Source: Ruegeria lacuscaerulensis (GTDB lineage Bacteria; Pseudomonadota; Alphaproteobacteria; Rhodobacterales; Rhodobacteraceae). Taken from it: a stretch of 64,000 nucleotides of DNA. A program made the translations under genes and the position numbers. Of the stretch, positions 17,350 to 27,276 are shown piece after piece; the stretch's first letter is position 1, and every line of letters begins with the position of its first letter. The notes beneath the pieces are model-generated. The model did not search any database. It saw nothing but the letters and a program-made list of their open reading frames with translations, and had not been told where the DNA came from. The stretch lies in assembly GCF_013031245.1 (NCBI RefSeq), contig NZ_WPZL01000010.1, positions 62,001 to 126,000 on the forward strand. The letters are read 5' to 3'.

Positions 17350-18114
17350 CCGGTTGGGTCGAATGTTCCGGCGCTACTGTGCTGTTTTTCAAAGCCTTCC
17401 ATTTAGACCAGAGCCTCTTGCCATTAATTACGCTGGGGATCCGGGAGGTGTAGATCGGCAACGCAGCATCCGGTTGCCCGCTGATATCCTCTGCAAGATT
17501 GGGACCATGTGCCATCACCCCAAGCTCTGTTTACTGTCGGAGGGACCATGTGTCGAAATAGAAGCTTCATCCCACCTGTCGACCAGCTCCTCAAAAACCG
17601 TGACGCTGTTGAATTCGGGATCTTGTTAAGTGTGACTACTGCGACGCCGCAATTGGCGCGTCGTAGACTGTTGTGTCTGACGCCAGACGTTTTGGGCCTG
17701 AAAGTGGCCTGAACTAATAGAGGATCTGGCTCATCTGGTTGTATTGATTATGCAGCGGAATCCGAAAGAGACAATTCCCTGGCGCAGCGGCATCTGGATA
17801 TCGGCTTTTATCGAACTCGCAGGATAGGCGCGCCCAAACAAAGGCCCTTGCCACCAACTCAAGAATTTTACGACACAAACCGCGCCATACGCTCAGCTTT
17901 ATCATAATCCGGAAAAACGCAAGCTACTGCACAGACCCTTGTTGCGATTCAACCAATGCTGCATGGTTCGAAGCATGGAAGTAAGGATGCCCACTCGCAG
18001 CCTGATTAAGCAGCATTATTTGGCTTGGAAAATGCCTATCTTATTGTCGATGAAATCACTTTGCGCCACCCGAAGGAATGCTTTCACTAGTTCGGCAGAG
18101 GGCTACTGAAAAAC
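17350..18114. other. Stretch with no recognisable gene
   Basis: 765 bp between the barrel-like gene and the antiporter. Open frames here (for example 17327-17629 and 17714-17905) show no motif, signal peptide or convincing ribosome-binding site. Promoter elements for the antiporter should lie near the end; none is obvious. Confidence 0.5.
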
Positions 18115-20631
18115 ATGGACATCTGGGTCATCATCTCTGTTATCGCTGTGCTGTTCTTTGTGACGGGTCTTGCCGAACCCCTGGCTGCTAAACTGCGGCT
18201 GCCCTTCACCGCGATCATTGCCTTGTTGGGTATTTTCATTGGCCTGGCCGCGAGCGCCTTTTTGCGAACTGATTTGACGGATGCGTTAAATCCAGTTGCA
18301 GAGGCCATTCTCGGCCTGCCGATCCGCAGCGACATCTTTATCTACGTATTCCTGCCCACCTTGCTGTTTCAGGCAACGATCGGAATGGATCTGCGCCAAA
18401 TGATAAGAGACGGCGTACCGATTGTGGTACTGGCCGTGGTCGCGGTTGTGGTGGCAACCGGATTTGTCGGTTACGCCCTTTATGGAACCAGTGGATTGCC
18501 CTTAACTGCCTGTCTGCTGATTGGCGCCATTGTATCCACCACGGACCCATCGGCGGTGGTAAGCATCTTTCGTTCCATTGCCGCGCCCCAGCGTCTTACG
18601 CGGATTATCGAAGGTGAAAGCTTGCTGAATGACGCAGCCGCGATTGCCCTTTTTGGCCTCTTTCTGGGGTTCGTCACAATCGGCATACCGGATCCATCTT
18701 TGGGAACCGCGTTGTCCGGATTTCCACTGCTCATTGTTGGCGGTGCGGTGACGGGCTGGCTGGCGACTCGTTTCGCGGTGTGGATCATGAGTCTGTTTCC
18801 TGATTTCATTCTTGCCCAGCTGTCGATTTCTGTCGCCCTGCCCTACCTGGCATTCATCATGTCCGAACAGGTGCTGAGCGCGTCGGGAGTGATTGCCGTG
18901 GTCGCGGCGGGGCTTTCACTGCATCTCACTGCCCCCGGACGTCTGTCGCCTCAGGCCTGGGAAAAACTGCGCGAATCCTGGGACTTGCTGGCGCATTGGG
19001 CCGGGGCTTTGATCTTCGTGCTCGCTGCATTGTTCATCCCTCGTCTTCTGCAAGAGATACGGCTAAGTGATTTTGGTCTGATCCTGGTTGTCATTGTCGC
19101 CGCCATCGTGGCCCGCGCGCTAATACTTTTTGTGCTGATGCCGGTACTCACCGGCCTACGCGTCTCACCTGCCATTGACCGAAGTTTTCGCTTTGCAATC
19201 CTCTGGGGCGGCCTGCGTGGCGCTCTGACATTGGCGTTGGCGCTGGCCGTGACCGAAAATCCAATGATCCCGCATGAAACCAAACGCCTCGTCGGCATTC
19301 TGGCCACCGGGTTCACTCTGTTCACCCTGATCGTGCAAGGTACCACTCTGCGCCGAGTGATTAGAAAACTGGGGTTGGACAGGCTTTCTTCGTTCGACGC
19401 CGCCATTTCGCAACAAGCCGTCGCCGTTGCTTTGCAGACCGTGCGCGAGGACGTCGCTGATGTTACTCAATCCTACCGCCTGAATCATGAGACCGTGCGC
19501 TCCGAAGCCAAAAGCTTTGGCAACAGGCTGGGTGAAGCTGTTCGGGTCGCCGAAGAAACCACGGGATTGCTCGACAAGGACCGTGTCAAGCTGGGACTCG
19601 TGTCGCTGGCTGCCGCGGAACGCGAGTTGGCGCTCAACCAGATGCGCGAGCGCCTGGTTTCCATTCGTGTGGCTGAGCGGCTGATCACCAACGCCGACAG
19701 TTTGATTGAAGCTGTCCGGACAAAAGGCCGGGCCGGATACCGCAGGAGCGCCGGCGGAATGCTGGCATATGGCCCCGGTTTTCGTATGGCTCTTGCGCTT
19801 CATAACCGGCTGCGCGTGTCGGGACCACTAAGTAAACTGACTGCGGACCGGTTCGAATTCATGCTGTCACAACGGGTCATTCTGGAGGATCTCGGTGTTT
19901 TCATTGACAGTCGTATCCGAAGGATTCACGGCAAACGTGTCGCACAGCTTCTGCATGCGACAGTCGCGCGGCGTGAAAATGCGTTGTCCGCCGCACTGGA
20001 TGGATTACGTCTGCAATATCCCGGCTATGCAGAAGAGCTGGAACGCCTCTTCATCCGTCGCGCCGCTCTGCGGTTTGAGGAACGCGAGTACCGGTCTCTG
20101 CACGAAGACGGCCTGATCGGCACCGAAGTGTATACGGCCCTACTACAGGACTTGCTTGCGCGAAGGGCCGCGCTGGACAGCCGACCAGGTTTGGATGTTG
20201 CGGTTCAACGGGCGGAGCTTATCCGTCGGTTGCCCTTTTACGCCTCCCTTGATCGCCGCAATCGAAGAAGGCTCCAACGCAGTCTCAAATCCATCTTCGT
20301 CAATGCCGGCGATAAGGTGCTGACAGTGTCGGCCACGGGAAAGAGTGTGTATTTCATCGCGTCGGGAGCCATTGAGGTGACCCGCGCCGGTCGCACCTCG
20401 CGGTTGGGGAGGGGAGACATGTTTGGCCATGATACAATGTTGAACCAGGAACTACGCCCTGCCCAGGCTCGGGCAATTGCGCCGTCGGTTTTGCTGGCGC
20501 TTCGCGAACACGAGTTCCGAAAACTGTTGCAGCGCAGCGCCGCTTTACGCGACGTGGTGCATTCCAATATGAACGAACAGAAACTCAACCCGTTGCCGCT
20601 TCCAAATTTCAGGCAGGATTCCGGGAACTGA
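18115..20631 (+). CDS. CPA1-family cation/proton antiporter with C-terminal cyclic-nucleotide-binding-like domain
   Basis: 838-residue inner-membrane exchanger. Residues 1 to about 410 hold 11-13 membrane segments with the CPA1/NhaP signatures FLPTLLFQATIGMD, GAIVSTTDPSAVVSIF (the ND/DP ion-site region), IIEGESLLNDAAAIALF and RFAILWGGLRGALTLALAL. A long charged cytoplasmic region follows (about 420-690), rich in arginine and probably helical. Residues about 705-820 (LPFYASLDRRNRRRLQRSL, AGDKVLTVSATGKSVYFIAS GAIEV, GRGDMFGHD) form a Crp/CAP-like cNMP-binding fold. It presumably exchanges Na+ or K+ for H+ under nucleotide or redox control. The ligand is unknown; the canonical phosphate-binding arginine motif is not clear. 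Confidence 0.88.
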   Translation: MDIWVIISVIAVLFFVTGLAEPLAAKLRLPFTAIIALLGIFIGLAASAFLRTDLTDALNPVAEAILGLPIRSDIFIYVFLPTLLFQATIGMDLRQMIRDGVPIVVLAVVAVVVATGFVGYALYGTSGLPLTACLLIGAIVSTTDPSAVVSIFRSIAAPQRLTRIIEGESLLNDAAAIALFGLFLGFVTIGIPDPSLGTALSGFPLLIVGGAVTGWLATRFAVWIMSLFPDFILAQLSISVALPYLAFIMSEQVLSASGVIAVVAAGLSLHLTAPGRLSPQAWEKLRESWDLLAHWAGALIFVLAALFIPRLLQEIRLSDFGLILVVIVAAIVARALILFVLMPVLTGLRVSPAIDRSFRFAILWGGLRGALTLALALAVTENPMIPHETKRLVGILATGFTLFTLIVQGTTLRRVIRKLGLDRLSSFDAAISQQAVAVALQTVREDVADVTQSYRLNHETVRSEAKSFGNRLGEAVRVAEETTGLLDKDRVKLGLVSLAAAERELALNQMRERLVSIRVAERLITNADSLIEAVRTKGRAGYRRSAGGMLAYGPGFRMALALHNRLRVSGPLSKLTADRFEFMLSQRVILEDLGVFIDSRIRRIHGKRVAQLLHATVARRENALSAALDGLRLQYPGYAEELERLFIRRAALRFEEREYRSLHEDGLIGTEVYTALLQDLLARRAALDSRPGLDVAVQRAELIRRLPFYASLDRRNRRRLQRSLKSIFVNAGDKVLTVSATGKSVYFIASGAIEVTRAGRTSRLGRGDMFGHDTMLNQELRPAQARAIAPSVLLALREHEFRKLLQRSAALRDVVHSNMNEQKLNPLPLPNFRQDSGN

Positions 20632-20724
20632 GTTGCTCAAACACGACGGGCATCAAAGCCACCAAAGATAAGGCCAATCCATTTTTGTGCAATTTCACTT
20701 CTCGGCACAAATTACCGCAAGACC

Positions 20725-21693
20725 TCAGCCCTGCTTCTCACGCTCGTCAGAAATCACTCTGGTGCGTGGGTTTGCTCCCACTTCCTTTAACATTTCTATC
20801 ACTTCGACCTTCCAGCCCGCTCTGATCTTCAGGGCCAAACGCGAAGGCGGACGATGCTCAGGCTTAAGGATCGCGTACTCATACCTGAGGGGATCATCAA
20901 AAGGGAGAAATATGACCCTGCCGTTGGAAAGGTTCAGTTCCCGCTCGGTCGCAACGGTCAATGGGTCAACAATCGTGCAACATTGGCCCGAACTGACAAA
21001 AGGAATAAGTGGCAGAAAGTACTGGCAAGTTACGTTTGGGTTATAATTGGCGGATACGGCCTGAAATTGCTGTCTCACCTTGCTTTGAAAAGGGTGTGTC
21101 GTGTGCAACCCACCCATCGGAACGCCGTCCAGATCAGAGATTTTGACACTGTTCTTGGCGGCCAAAGGATTTTCCCGATCCAAAGCGCAAAAACAATCGC
21201 CGCAGATAATTTCGGCCGAATATTGTGATTGCCTGCCTGTCGAGAACTCAAAATCGGCGAATCCGAAATCGATATTCTGAGTGCCGGCCAGTTCCATGAT
21301 TTGCGGGGAACTGCGCGTGGACAGCGTGATGCGAATATCGGGATTTTCGCCAACTGATTCGCTGATGAATCGCGGAAACAGAAAGGCGGAGGGACCGGGC
21401 ATAGTAGCAATATTCAAACTGCCCGAATGACCCTTGATCAAGCCCGCCATAGTATTGGAAATGGTCGAGAGCCGGTCCAGAATATCCGTGGTTTCAGCCA
21501 GTAAATAATGGGCTTCCGGAACCGGGACCAGCCGTCGCCCCTTGCGTTCAAACAAAGCCAGACCAAGACTTTTTTCCAGGTTCTTTAACGCCAGACTGAT
21601 CGCCGGTTGTGTGCGGTTCAGTTTCCTGGCGGTCTGAGAGATGGAGCCTGTCTCCATCACTTCGCGAAATACGGTGAGCTGCGTGAGGTTCAT
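20725..21693 (-). CDS. LysR-family regulator, NocR/OccR-like
   Basis: 322-residue LysR regulator. The helix-turn-helix reads MNLTQLTVFREVMETGSISQ, TARKLNRTQPAISLALKNLE, followed by a LysR substrate-binding domain (IDFGFADFEF, VPMGGLHTTHPF). It is divergent from the TAXI-TRAP operon and 130 bp from its first gene, so it likely activates that operon with a transported amino-acid-like co-inducer. The N-terminal 45 residues closely resemble those of the other LysR in this window (35318-36232), suggesting paralogues. Confidence 0.88.
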   Translation of the reverse strand: MNLTQLTVFREVMETGSISQTARKLNRTQPAISLALKNLEKSLGLALFERKGRRLVPVPEAHYLLAETTDILDRLSTISNTMAGLIKGHSGSLNIATMPGPSAFLFPRFISESVGENPDIRITLSTRSSPQIMELAGTQNIDFGFADFEFSTGRQSQYSAEIICGDCFCALDRENPLAAKNSVKISDLDGVPMGGLHTTHPFQSKVRQQFQAVSANYNPNVTCQYFLPLIPFVSSGQCCTIVDPLTVATERELNLSNGRVIFLPFDDPLRYEYAILKPEHRPPSRLALKIRAGWKVEVIEMLKEVGANPRTRVISDEREKQG

Positions 21694-21732
21694 CCTTGCT
21701 ATATAAGTTAAACTTTTGTTTTGTGAAATATA

Positions 21733-21742
21733 ACAAATTTGT
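21733..21742. promoter_or_regulatory. Candidate LysR binding palindrome
   Basis: ACAAATTTGT is a perfect 10-bp palindrome in an AT-rich stretch about 40 bp upstream of the LysR start and 80 bp upstream of the TRAP operon. It has the size and place of a LysR recognition site. Confidence 0.35.
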
Positions 21743-21822
21743 ATTTATGAAATTTGCTTCTAGGCTTGCAGGATCGAAGTTCGGAGGAGCCGAATCCGAG
21801 GATTCAAAACTGGGAGATGACA

Positions 21823-22830
21823 ATGAAATTTATGAAAAGCCTCACTGGCCTTGCATTGGCTGGTGCTCTTGCGGCACCTGCCCTAGCTCAGGACCCAACC
21901 TTCTTTCGCATCGGAACCGGGGGCGCAGGCGGAACTTACTTCCCGATCGGCGGAACCATTGCCAACGGCATCTCTGCCCCTCCGGGCTCGCGCCCTTGTG
22001 AGGAAGGCGGCCAATGTGGCGTGCCGGGCCTGATCGCAATTGCGCAGTCTACGACCGCGTCGGTCTTCAACAATGCTGCCGTTCAAAATGGTGAACTTGA
22101 AGCAGGGCTTGCTGCGGCGGATGTCACCCGCTCGATGTATCTGGGTGAGGGCAAATTCGAAGGCAAGCCGCATCCAAACCTGCGCATCGTCGCCAACCTG
22201 TTCCCTGAAGACCTGCATCTGGTGCTGCCAGCCGGGGCCACGATTAATGATCTGGGCGACTTGGAAGGCAAACGCGTTGGTATCGCGCAGGCGGGATCGG
22301 GCACGCAGGTCGCCGTGCTTCAAATGCTGGATGCCTGGGGTGTCAACCGTGACAACATGGATGAAGCCGAACTGAACAATAGCCAAAGCGCCGAGCGTTT
22401 GGCGGACGGTCAACTGGATGCCTATTTCTATGCTGCGGGCTGGCCGGTTGCCGCGATGGTGCAGCTGTCCTCGACCAAGGGGATGAACCTGCATTCGTTC
22501 TCGGATGAAGATCTGGCAAAGATCAACGAGATCATTCCGGCTTATATCCCCTCGGCCATTCCGGGCGGAGTTTATGAAGGGATCGACGCGGAAACCAAGA
22601 CCCCTGCGGTCAGTGCGATGCTGGTTGTATCCTCGGACTTGTCGGACGACCTTGTCTATCAGCTGACCAAAGCGCTGTGGAATGACAACACCCGCAAGCT
22701 GCTGGATAATGGCCATGCCAAGGGTAAGCAGATCACGCCTGATACCGCGCTGGACGGCGTCGAAGCTCTGGGTGTTCCGCTGCATCCGGGTGCCGAGAAG
22801 TTCTACAAAGAAGCCGGACTTCTTCAGTAA
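21823..22830 (+). CDS. TAXI-type TRAP transporter solute receptor
   Basis: 335-residue periplasmic receptor. The start at ATG 21823 is chosen because GGGAG lies six bases upstream and the product begins MKFMKSLTGLALAGALAAPA LAQ, a clear signal peptide. FFRIGTGGAGGTYFPIGGTIANG is the hallmark of TAXI receptors, and CEEGGQCGVPGLIAIAQSTT continues the family pattern. It captures a small carboxylate or amino acid and delivers it to the fused permease encoded next. Two tandem hairpins follow its stop and may boost receptor over permease. The substrate is inferred from the downstream enzymes to be an amino-acid-like compound. Confidence 0.92.
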   Translation: MKFMKSLTGLALAGALAAPALAQDPTFFRIGTGGAGGTYFPIGGTIANGISAPPGSRPCEEGGQCGVPGLIAIAQSTTASVFNNAAVQNGELEAGLAAADVTRSMYLGEGKFEGKPHPNLRIVANLFPEDLHLVLPAGATINDLGDLEGKRVGIAQAGSGTQVAVLQMLDAWGVNRDNMDEAELNNSQSAERLADGQLDAYFYAAGWPVAAMVQLSSTKGMNLHSFSDEDLAKINEIIPAYIPSAIPGGVYEGIDAETKTPAVSAMLVVSSDLSDDLVYQLTKALWNDNTRKLLDNGHAKGKQITPDTALDGVEALGVPLHPGAEKFYKEAGLLQ

Positions 22831-22878
22831 TCAGACCGCAGTCTGATTGGTACGTTCGGTGCCCCCGCGGGGGCACCG
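22830..22878 (+). promoter_or_regulatory. Two tandem hairpins between TRAP receptor and permease genes
   Basis: The first is ATCAGAC-CGCA-GTCTGAT (22830-22847). The second is CGGTGCCCCC-GC-GGGGGCACCG (22857-22878), a perfect 10-bp GC-rich stem followed by a TTTTT a few bases later. They follow the receptor stop codon directly and precede the permease gene by 34 bp. This layout fits partial termination and 3'-end protection, giving much more receptor than permease mRNA. Confidence 0.7.
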
Positions 22879-22911
22879 CATTCTCAATTTTTGCAAAATC
22901 AGGGGGCCATC

Positions 22912-25125
22912 ATGTCCGAGACTCAGAATCTTGATGACCACGAACTTACAGCCGAAGAACTGGCAGCCATCGAAGAACAGTTCGACGAAGGCGCCGCTGT
23001 CCGGCAGGTAACACCAACGGCCGGCAAGGTTCTGCGCGTTGTCGCCCTGATCTTTGCGTTCTACGAGTTCTTCACTGCCGGGTTTGGCTTGCCTGCCGAC
23101 CACTGGCACATGGGTATCTATCTGACCTTTCTGTTCATACTGGTCTACGCGACGATACCCGTGATCGGTGCCAAAAGCCTTTATGCGCTCAAGATCAGCC
23201 GGTTCCGGATCGGCAATATTCCATTATATGATCTGGTCTTCATGGCGCTTGGCATCATCGCAGCGCTGTATGTCGGCATTGCCTGGCGCGGCATTCCCTT
23301 TCTGGGGATTGAGGAACAAACCTTTCGTATGGGCAACCCTAACGGTTATGACGTATTTCTGGGCGTCGTCATCATCCTGCTGGTGCTGGACATTGCCCGC
23401 CGCACGCTGGGCTGGGTGCTGCCGCTAATCATCTGCGTCTTTATCTCTTATGCGTTGCTAGGCCCCTATTTCCCCGGCTTGCTGCAACATCCGGGCGTGA
23501 ACTTCAAAACCTTTGTCTCGTCGATGTATTTCCCGCAGGAAGGCATCTATGGCGTCACTTTGTGGGTCGTTTCGACCATCGTGTTCCACTTTGTGCTGTT
23601 CGGCGTCATCGCGCAGCGAACCGGGTTGGGACAACTATTCATCGATAACGCTACTATTTTGGCGGGCCGCTATACTGGCGGTCCGGCAAAAGTGTCGGTG
23701 GTATCCTCGGCCTTCTTCGGCACGATCTCGGGTTCTTCGGTGGCCAACACCGTTTCAACCGGCGCGCTGACAATTCCCAACATGAAGCGTCTAGGATACC
23801 CCGGCCATTTTGCCGGCGGCGTTGAGGCCGCGTCCTCGGCCGGGGGCCAGATCACCCCGCCAATCATGGGAGCCGCGGCCTTTATCATGGCCGAGTTTCT
23901 CGAGGTGCCCTACACCACCATCGTGATCGCGGCGATCTTCCCTGCTCTGCTGCACTATGTCGGCGTGTTTGCTGTCGTGCACCTGATGGCGCGCAAGCTG
24001 AACCTCAAGGGTCTGGCCAAGGAACAACTGCCGCAGCTTAAAGCCGTCTGGGCCGAAGGCTGGGCCAATATCGTGCCTCTGATCGGGCTGCTTGTGGTTC
24101 TGTTCACTGGTTACACGCCCTTCATGTCGGCCTTCTGTGGTATTTCACTGGCCGTAATCGCGGGCATGTCGCGCCTGAGACAACCCCCGACGCTGATCTA
24201 TGCAGCGGCGTTCCTGGCCTTTGTGCTGTGGAAATTCTCAGACGGCGGGTTCGACCTGACCATGACGGCGATCCTGTGCGGTTTGTCTGTGGTCGCCACG
24301 CTGAACCCGCAGAAACGGATCGAAGTGCCCGAGATGCTGCAGGCGGTCGAGCTGGGCGTGAAATACTCGCTGGCGGTCGGTGCGGCGGCGGCTGCCGTGG
24401 GCATCGTGGTTGGTGTAATCAACACAACTGGGATCGGCTTCCGTATCGGCTTCATGGTGACACAGGGTGCCGGGAATCTTGCCTCGGACCTGTACAACAT
24501 GATCTCGTTTGGCAGTTTCCAACTGTTTGCCATGGAAGACCTGCAACTGTTCATCTCGCTGGTCTTTATCGCAATCGTCTGCATCCTGATGGGTGCCGGT
24601 ATTCCGACAACAGCGCTGTACATCATGCTGGTTTCGGTCGCTCAGCCTGCGCTGGCGCAACTGGGCGTTCCGCCCATCGCCAGCCACCTGTTCGTGCTCT
24701 ACTACGGCGTCGTGTCCGAAATCACGCCCCCGGTTTGCACCTCAGCCTATGCGGCGGCGGCCATTGCCAACTCGAACCCATTCAGAACCGGTTTGTCGGC
24801 TTTCACACTGGGGTTGGGGAAAGTTATCGCTCCCATGGCGTTTGTGTACGCCCCCGTACTTCTGTTCGTGTCCTCGACCGGGTTTAACCTGTGGGAATTC
24901 ACCTATACCGCAACCAGTTGCATTGCCGGGGTTATTGCCCTGTCGGCGGCAGTGGTTGGCTACTGGCTGAAACCCTTGAATTTAGCCTCGCGCATTCTGA
25001 TGGCTATCGCAGGGGTGATCTTTGTAGCTCCGTCACTGACGGCGGACCTGATCGCACTCGCTGTGGCGTCCCCTGTCATTGTCACCCAGCTAATCGCCCG
25101 CAACCGTAGCCATTCCACGGCCTGA
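22912..25125 (+). CDS. TRAP transporter fused permease (DctQM type, TAXI)
   Basis: 737-residue inner-membrane protein. ATG 22912 follows AGGGGGC, and the first 50 residues are acidic and cytoplasmic (MSETQNLDDHELTAEELAAI). An N-terminal four-helix DctQ-like part (to about residue 150) is fused to a long DctM-like part with FFGTISGSSVANTVSTGALT, EAASSAGGQITPPIMGAAAF and GAGIPTTALYIMLV, the hairpin-loop motifs of TRAP permeases. It uses an ion gradient to import the ligand bound by the TAXI receptor. It lies in the operon before the DadA-like oxidase gene. Confidence 0.92.
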   Translation: MSETQNLDDHELTAEELAAIEEQFDEGAAVRQVTPTAGKVLRVVALIFAFYEFFTAGFGLPADHWHMGIYLTFLFILVYATIPVIGAKSLYALKISRFRIGNIPLYDLVFMALGIIAALYVGIAWRGIPFLGIEEQTFRMGNPNGYDVFLGVVIILLVLDIARRTLGWVLPLIICVFISYALLGPYFPGLLQHPGVNFKTFVSSMYFPQEGIYGVTLWVVSTIVFHFVLFGVIAQRTGLGQLFIDNATILAGRYTGGPAKVSVVSSAFFGTISGSSVANTVSTGALTIPNMKRLGYPGHFAGGVEAASSAGGQITPPIMGAAAFIMAEFLEVPYTTIVIAAIFPALLHYVGVFAVVHLMARKLNLKGLAKEQLPQLKAVWAEGWANIVPLIGLLVVLFTGYTPFMSAFCGISLAVIAGMSRLRQPPTLIYAAAFLAFVLWKFSDGGFDLTMTAILCGLSVVATLNPQKRIEVPEMLQAVELGVKYSLAVGAAAAAVGIVVGVINTTGIGFRIGFMVTQGAGNLASDLYNMISFGSFQLFAMEDLQLFISLVFIAIVCILMGAGIPTTALYIMLVSVAQPALAQLGVPPIASHLFVLYYGVVSEITPPVCTSAYAAAAIANSNPFRTGLSAFTLGLGKVIAPMAFVYAPVLLFVSSTGFNLWEFTYTATSCIAGVIALSAAVVGYWLKPLNLASRILMAIAGVIFVAPSLTADLIALAVASPVIVTQLIARNRSHSTA

Positions 25126-25130
25126 ACACG

Positions 25131-26369
25131 ATGAGCGAACAAGTCACAATCATCGGCGCCGGTATCGTCGGCATCTGTTGCGCCTTGTCGCTGCAGGAAC
25201 GTGGTATTCCTGTTCGGCTTGTCGACAGGGGCGAACCTGGTCAGGAAACCTCATTCGGGAATGCCGGAGTGGTGTCGCCATGGTCGATCATCCCGCAATC
25301 AGTGCCGGGCATCTGGAAAAAGCTGCCCCAAATGTTGCTGGACCCGAAAAGCGCACTGTCTGTTCGTTTATCCTTCTGGCCAAAAATGGTACCGTGGGGA
25401 CTGCGGTTTCTTGGAAATTCCGGCGAAAAGACCGTTCGCGAGGTCGCGGACGCAATGGAATTGCTGTGCCGTCCGTCCATCGAGCTGTACCGGCGGCATC
25501 TTCAGGGAACAGGCAACGAAGACCTGATCACGGACAGTTTCTACGTTCACGCTTTCCGCCACCCGGAACAGGCCAATCTGAATGGCCTGGATTATCTGAT
25601 CCGCACGGAAAAAGGCGGCCAGCTGGAACGTATTGACGGTAATGAGTTGCACCAACTCGAACCGGCCCTGTCACGTGACTTCAAAGCGGCCGTGCTGATC
25701 AAAGGACAGGCCCGGGTCACTTCGCCGGGCCGGGTCGGTGTGGTACTGGCGAAAAAGGCACGCAGTCAGGGCGCCGAGATTTGCAGGACCGAGATTACGG
25801 GTCTGGCGCGCGCGGAAGACGGGGGCTGGAATCTGGCCACGTCAAACGAAACACTGCACGCCAAACATGTCGTGCTTGCTGCCGGTGTCTGGTCCGCGGA
25901 CCTTCTGAAACCACTCGGGTTGTCTGTACCGCTGGTGGCCGAGCGCGGATATCATGTTGAATTTCCCAACCCGTCCACCTGTCTGAACAACTCTGTCATG
26001 GATGTGGATGCAAAGGTGGTGGCAAGTTCGATGCAGGACGGTTTGCGAGTCGCGGGCACGGCCGAGTTTGCAAGCATCGACGCCCCCGTTGATCCGCGCA
26101 AAAAAACAATCCTGACGGATCAGGCCAAGGCAATGGTGCCGAATCTCGATACCAGCCAAGCGCGGTTCTGGATGGGGCGACGTCCGTCTTTCCCGGACAG
26201 CCTTCCAGCAATCGGGCAGCTCAACGGGAATTCAGGGCTTTATAGCGCATTCGGGCACTCGCATTACGGTCTGATGATGGCACCGAAAACGGGGGAGCTT
26301 GTGGCTGATCTTGTATCAGGTCGCCGCCATAACATTGATCTTGCTCCGTTTTCCCTGACCCGGTTCTAA
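25131..26369 (+). CDS. DadA-like FAD-dependent D-amino-acid dehydrogenase
   Basis: 412-residue flavoprotein. The N-terminal Rossmann motif is VTIIGAGIVGICCALSLQER, then RGEPGQETSFGNAGVVSPWS, strongly characteristic of DadA. The C-terminal FAD site is in MGRRPSFPDSLPAIGQL and SAFGHSHYGLMMAPKTGELV. It would oxidise a D-amino acid to the 2-oxo acid and ammonia, feeding electrons to the membrane quinone pool. It starts 5 bp after the permease gene. With a racemase gene following, it suggests use of both enantiomers of an imported amino acid. The substrate is unknown. Confidence 0.85.
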   Translation: MSEQVTIIGAGIVGICCALSLQERGIPVRLVDRGEPGQETSFGNAGVVSPWSIIPQSVPGIWKKLPQMLLDPKSALSVRLSFWPKMVPWGLRFLGNSGEKTVREVADAMELLCRPSIELYRRHLQGTGNEDLITDSFYVHAFRHPEQANLNGLDYLIRTEKGGQLERIDGNELHQLEPALSRDFKAAVLIKGQARVTSPGRVGVVLAKKARSQGAEICRTEITGLARAEDGGWNLATSNETLHAKHVVLAAGVWSADLLKPLGLSVPLVAERGYHVEFPNPSTCLNNSVMDVDAKVVASSMQDGLRVAGTAEFASIDAPVDPRKKTILTDQAKAMVPNLDTSQARFWMGRRPSFPDSLPAIGQLNGNSGLYSAFGHSHYGLMMAPKTGELVADLVSGRRHNIDLAPFSLTRF

Positions 26370-26417
26370 GCAATACCAACCAATTCAGCGCAATCTCATC
26401 GGAAGGACGCAACCAAA

Positions 26418-27152
26418 ATGCCGGTTTACAATGGTGGACAGAATATCTGTGGGGCTTCGATTGGCGTTCTGTGCCTAGAGAGCTACTTTCCGAAGCCTCC
26501 CGGCCATATCAAAAATCCCTCGAGCCTGCCGTTTCCGGTGCTCTATGAGATGATCGATGGCGTTACTGTTCCAAAGTTGCTGAACAACCCGACGCCAGAA
26601 CTGTTGGAGCCCTTCATCAAAGGAGCGCAACGGCTGGAAGCAGAAGGTGTACGAGCCATCACTGGCAGTTGCGGCTTTCTGGCGTTGTTTCAAAAAGAAT
26701 TGGCGGCGGCTGTTTCGGTACCCGTTTTTGCATCCAGCCTGATTCAGGTGCCGTTGGCTTTTAACATGACCGGTGCCCCGGTAGGGATTTTGACCGCTGA
26801 CGCATCGGCGCTGACCCAGCGACATTTTGAGGGTGTCGGCGCGGCGGGAATTCCGGTGGCTGTGAAAGGGCTGGAAGAGACCAGCGAATTCGCCGAAGTG
26901 ATCTTGCGCAACACGCGGACAAGAATGGACACGGACCTGATCGAATCCGAAGTTCTGAATGCCGTCCGCAATCTGAAACGCGAAGCGCCTGAAATTCGGT
27001 CGCTGGTCTTGGAATGCACCGATTTGCCACCATACGCGTCACAGATACAGCAAGAACTGAAACTGCCGGTATTCGATCTCACGACACTGGCCCAAATGGC
27101 ACACAGCGTTGCGGCGCGCGTGCCATATTCAGGCATCATGCCCTGGGGTTGA
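26418..27152 (+). CDS. Aspartate/glutamate/hydantoin racemase-family protein
   Basis: 244 residues, PLP-independent racemase fold. The two expected active-site cysteines are visible in AITGSCGFLALFQ and in SLVLECTDLPPYA. The N-terminus contains ICGASIGVLCLESYFPKPPG. GGAAGGAC-like sequence (GGAAGGACG) precedes the ATG. It lies between the DadA-like and TauE-like genes in the same direction. Such proteins interconvert enantiomers of amino acids or hydantoins, which would fit supply of a D-isomer to the oxidase upstream. The specific substrate is not readable. Confidence 0.75.
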   Translation: MPVYNGGQNICGASIGVLCLESYFPKPPGHIKNPSSLPFPVLYEMIDGVTVPKLLNNPTPELLEPFIKGAQRLEAEGVRAITGSCGFLALFQKELAAAVSVPVFASSLIQVPLAFNMTGAPVGILTADASALTQRHFEGVGAAGIPVAVKGLEETSEFAEVILRNTRTRMDTDLIESEVLNAVRNLKREAPEIRSLVLECTDLPPYASQIQQELKLPVFDLTTLAQMAHSVAARVPYSGIMPWG

Positions 27153-27276
27153 AGGCTCACTGGCCTTATATGGGCAATGGATGGTTTCCGGCGTTTAGGA
27201 AACAAGATAGACCAAAACCCAATTCACTGGGTGCCTGCATCCTGCGAGGGACCGAATGTGCCGATGAGGGTTTGAG

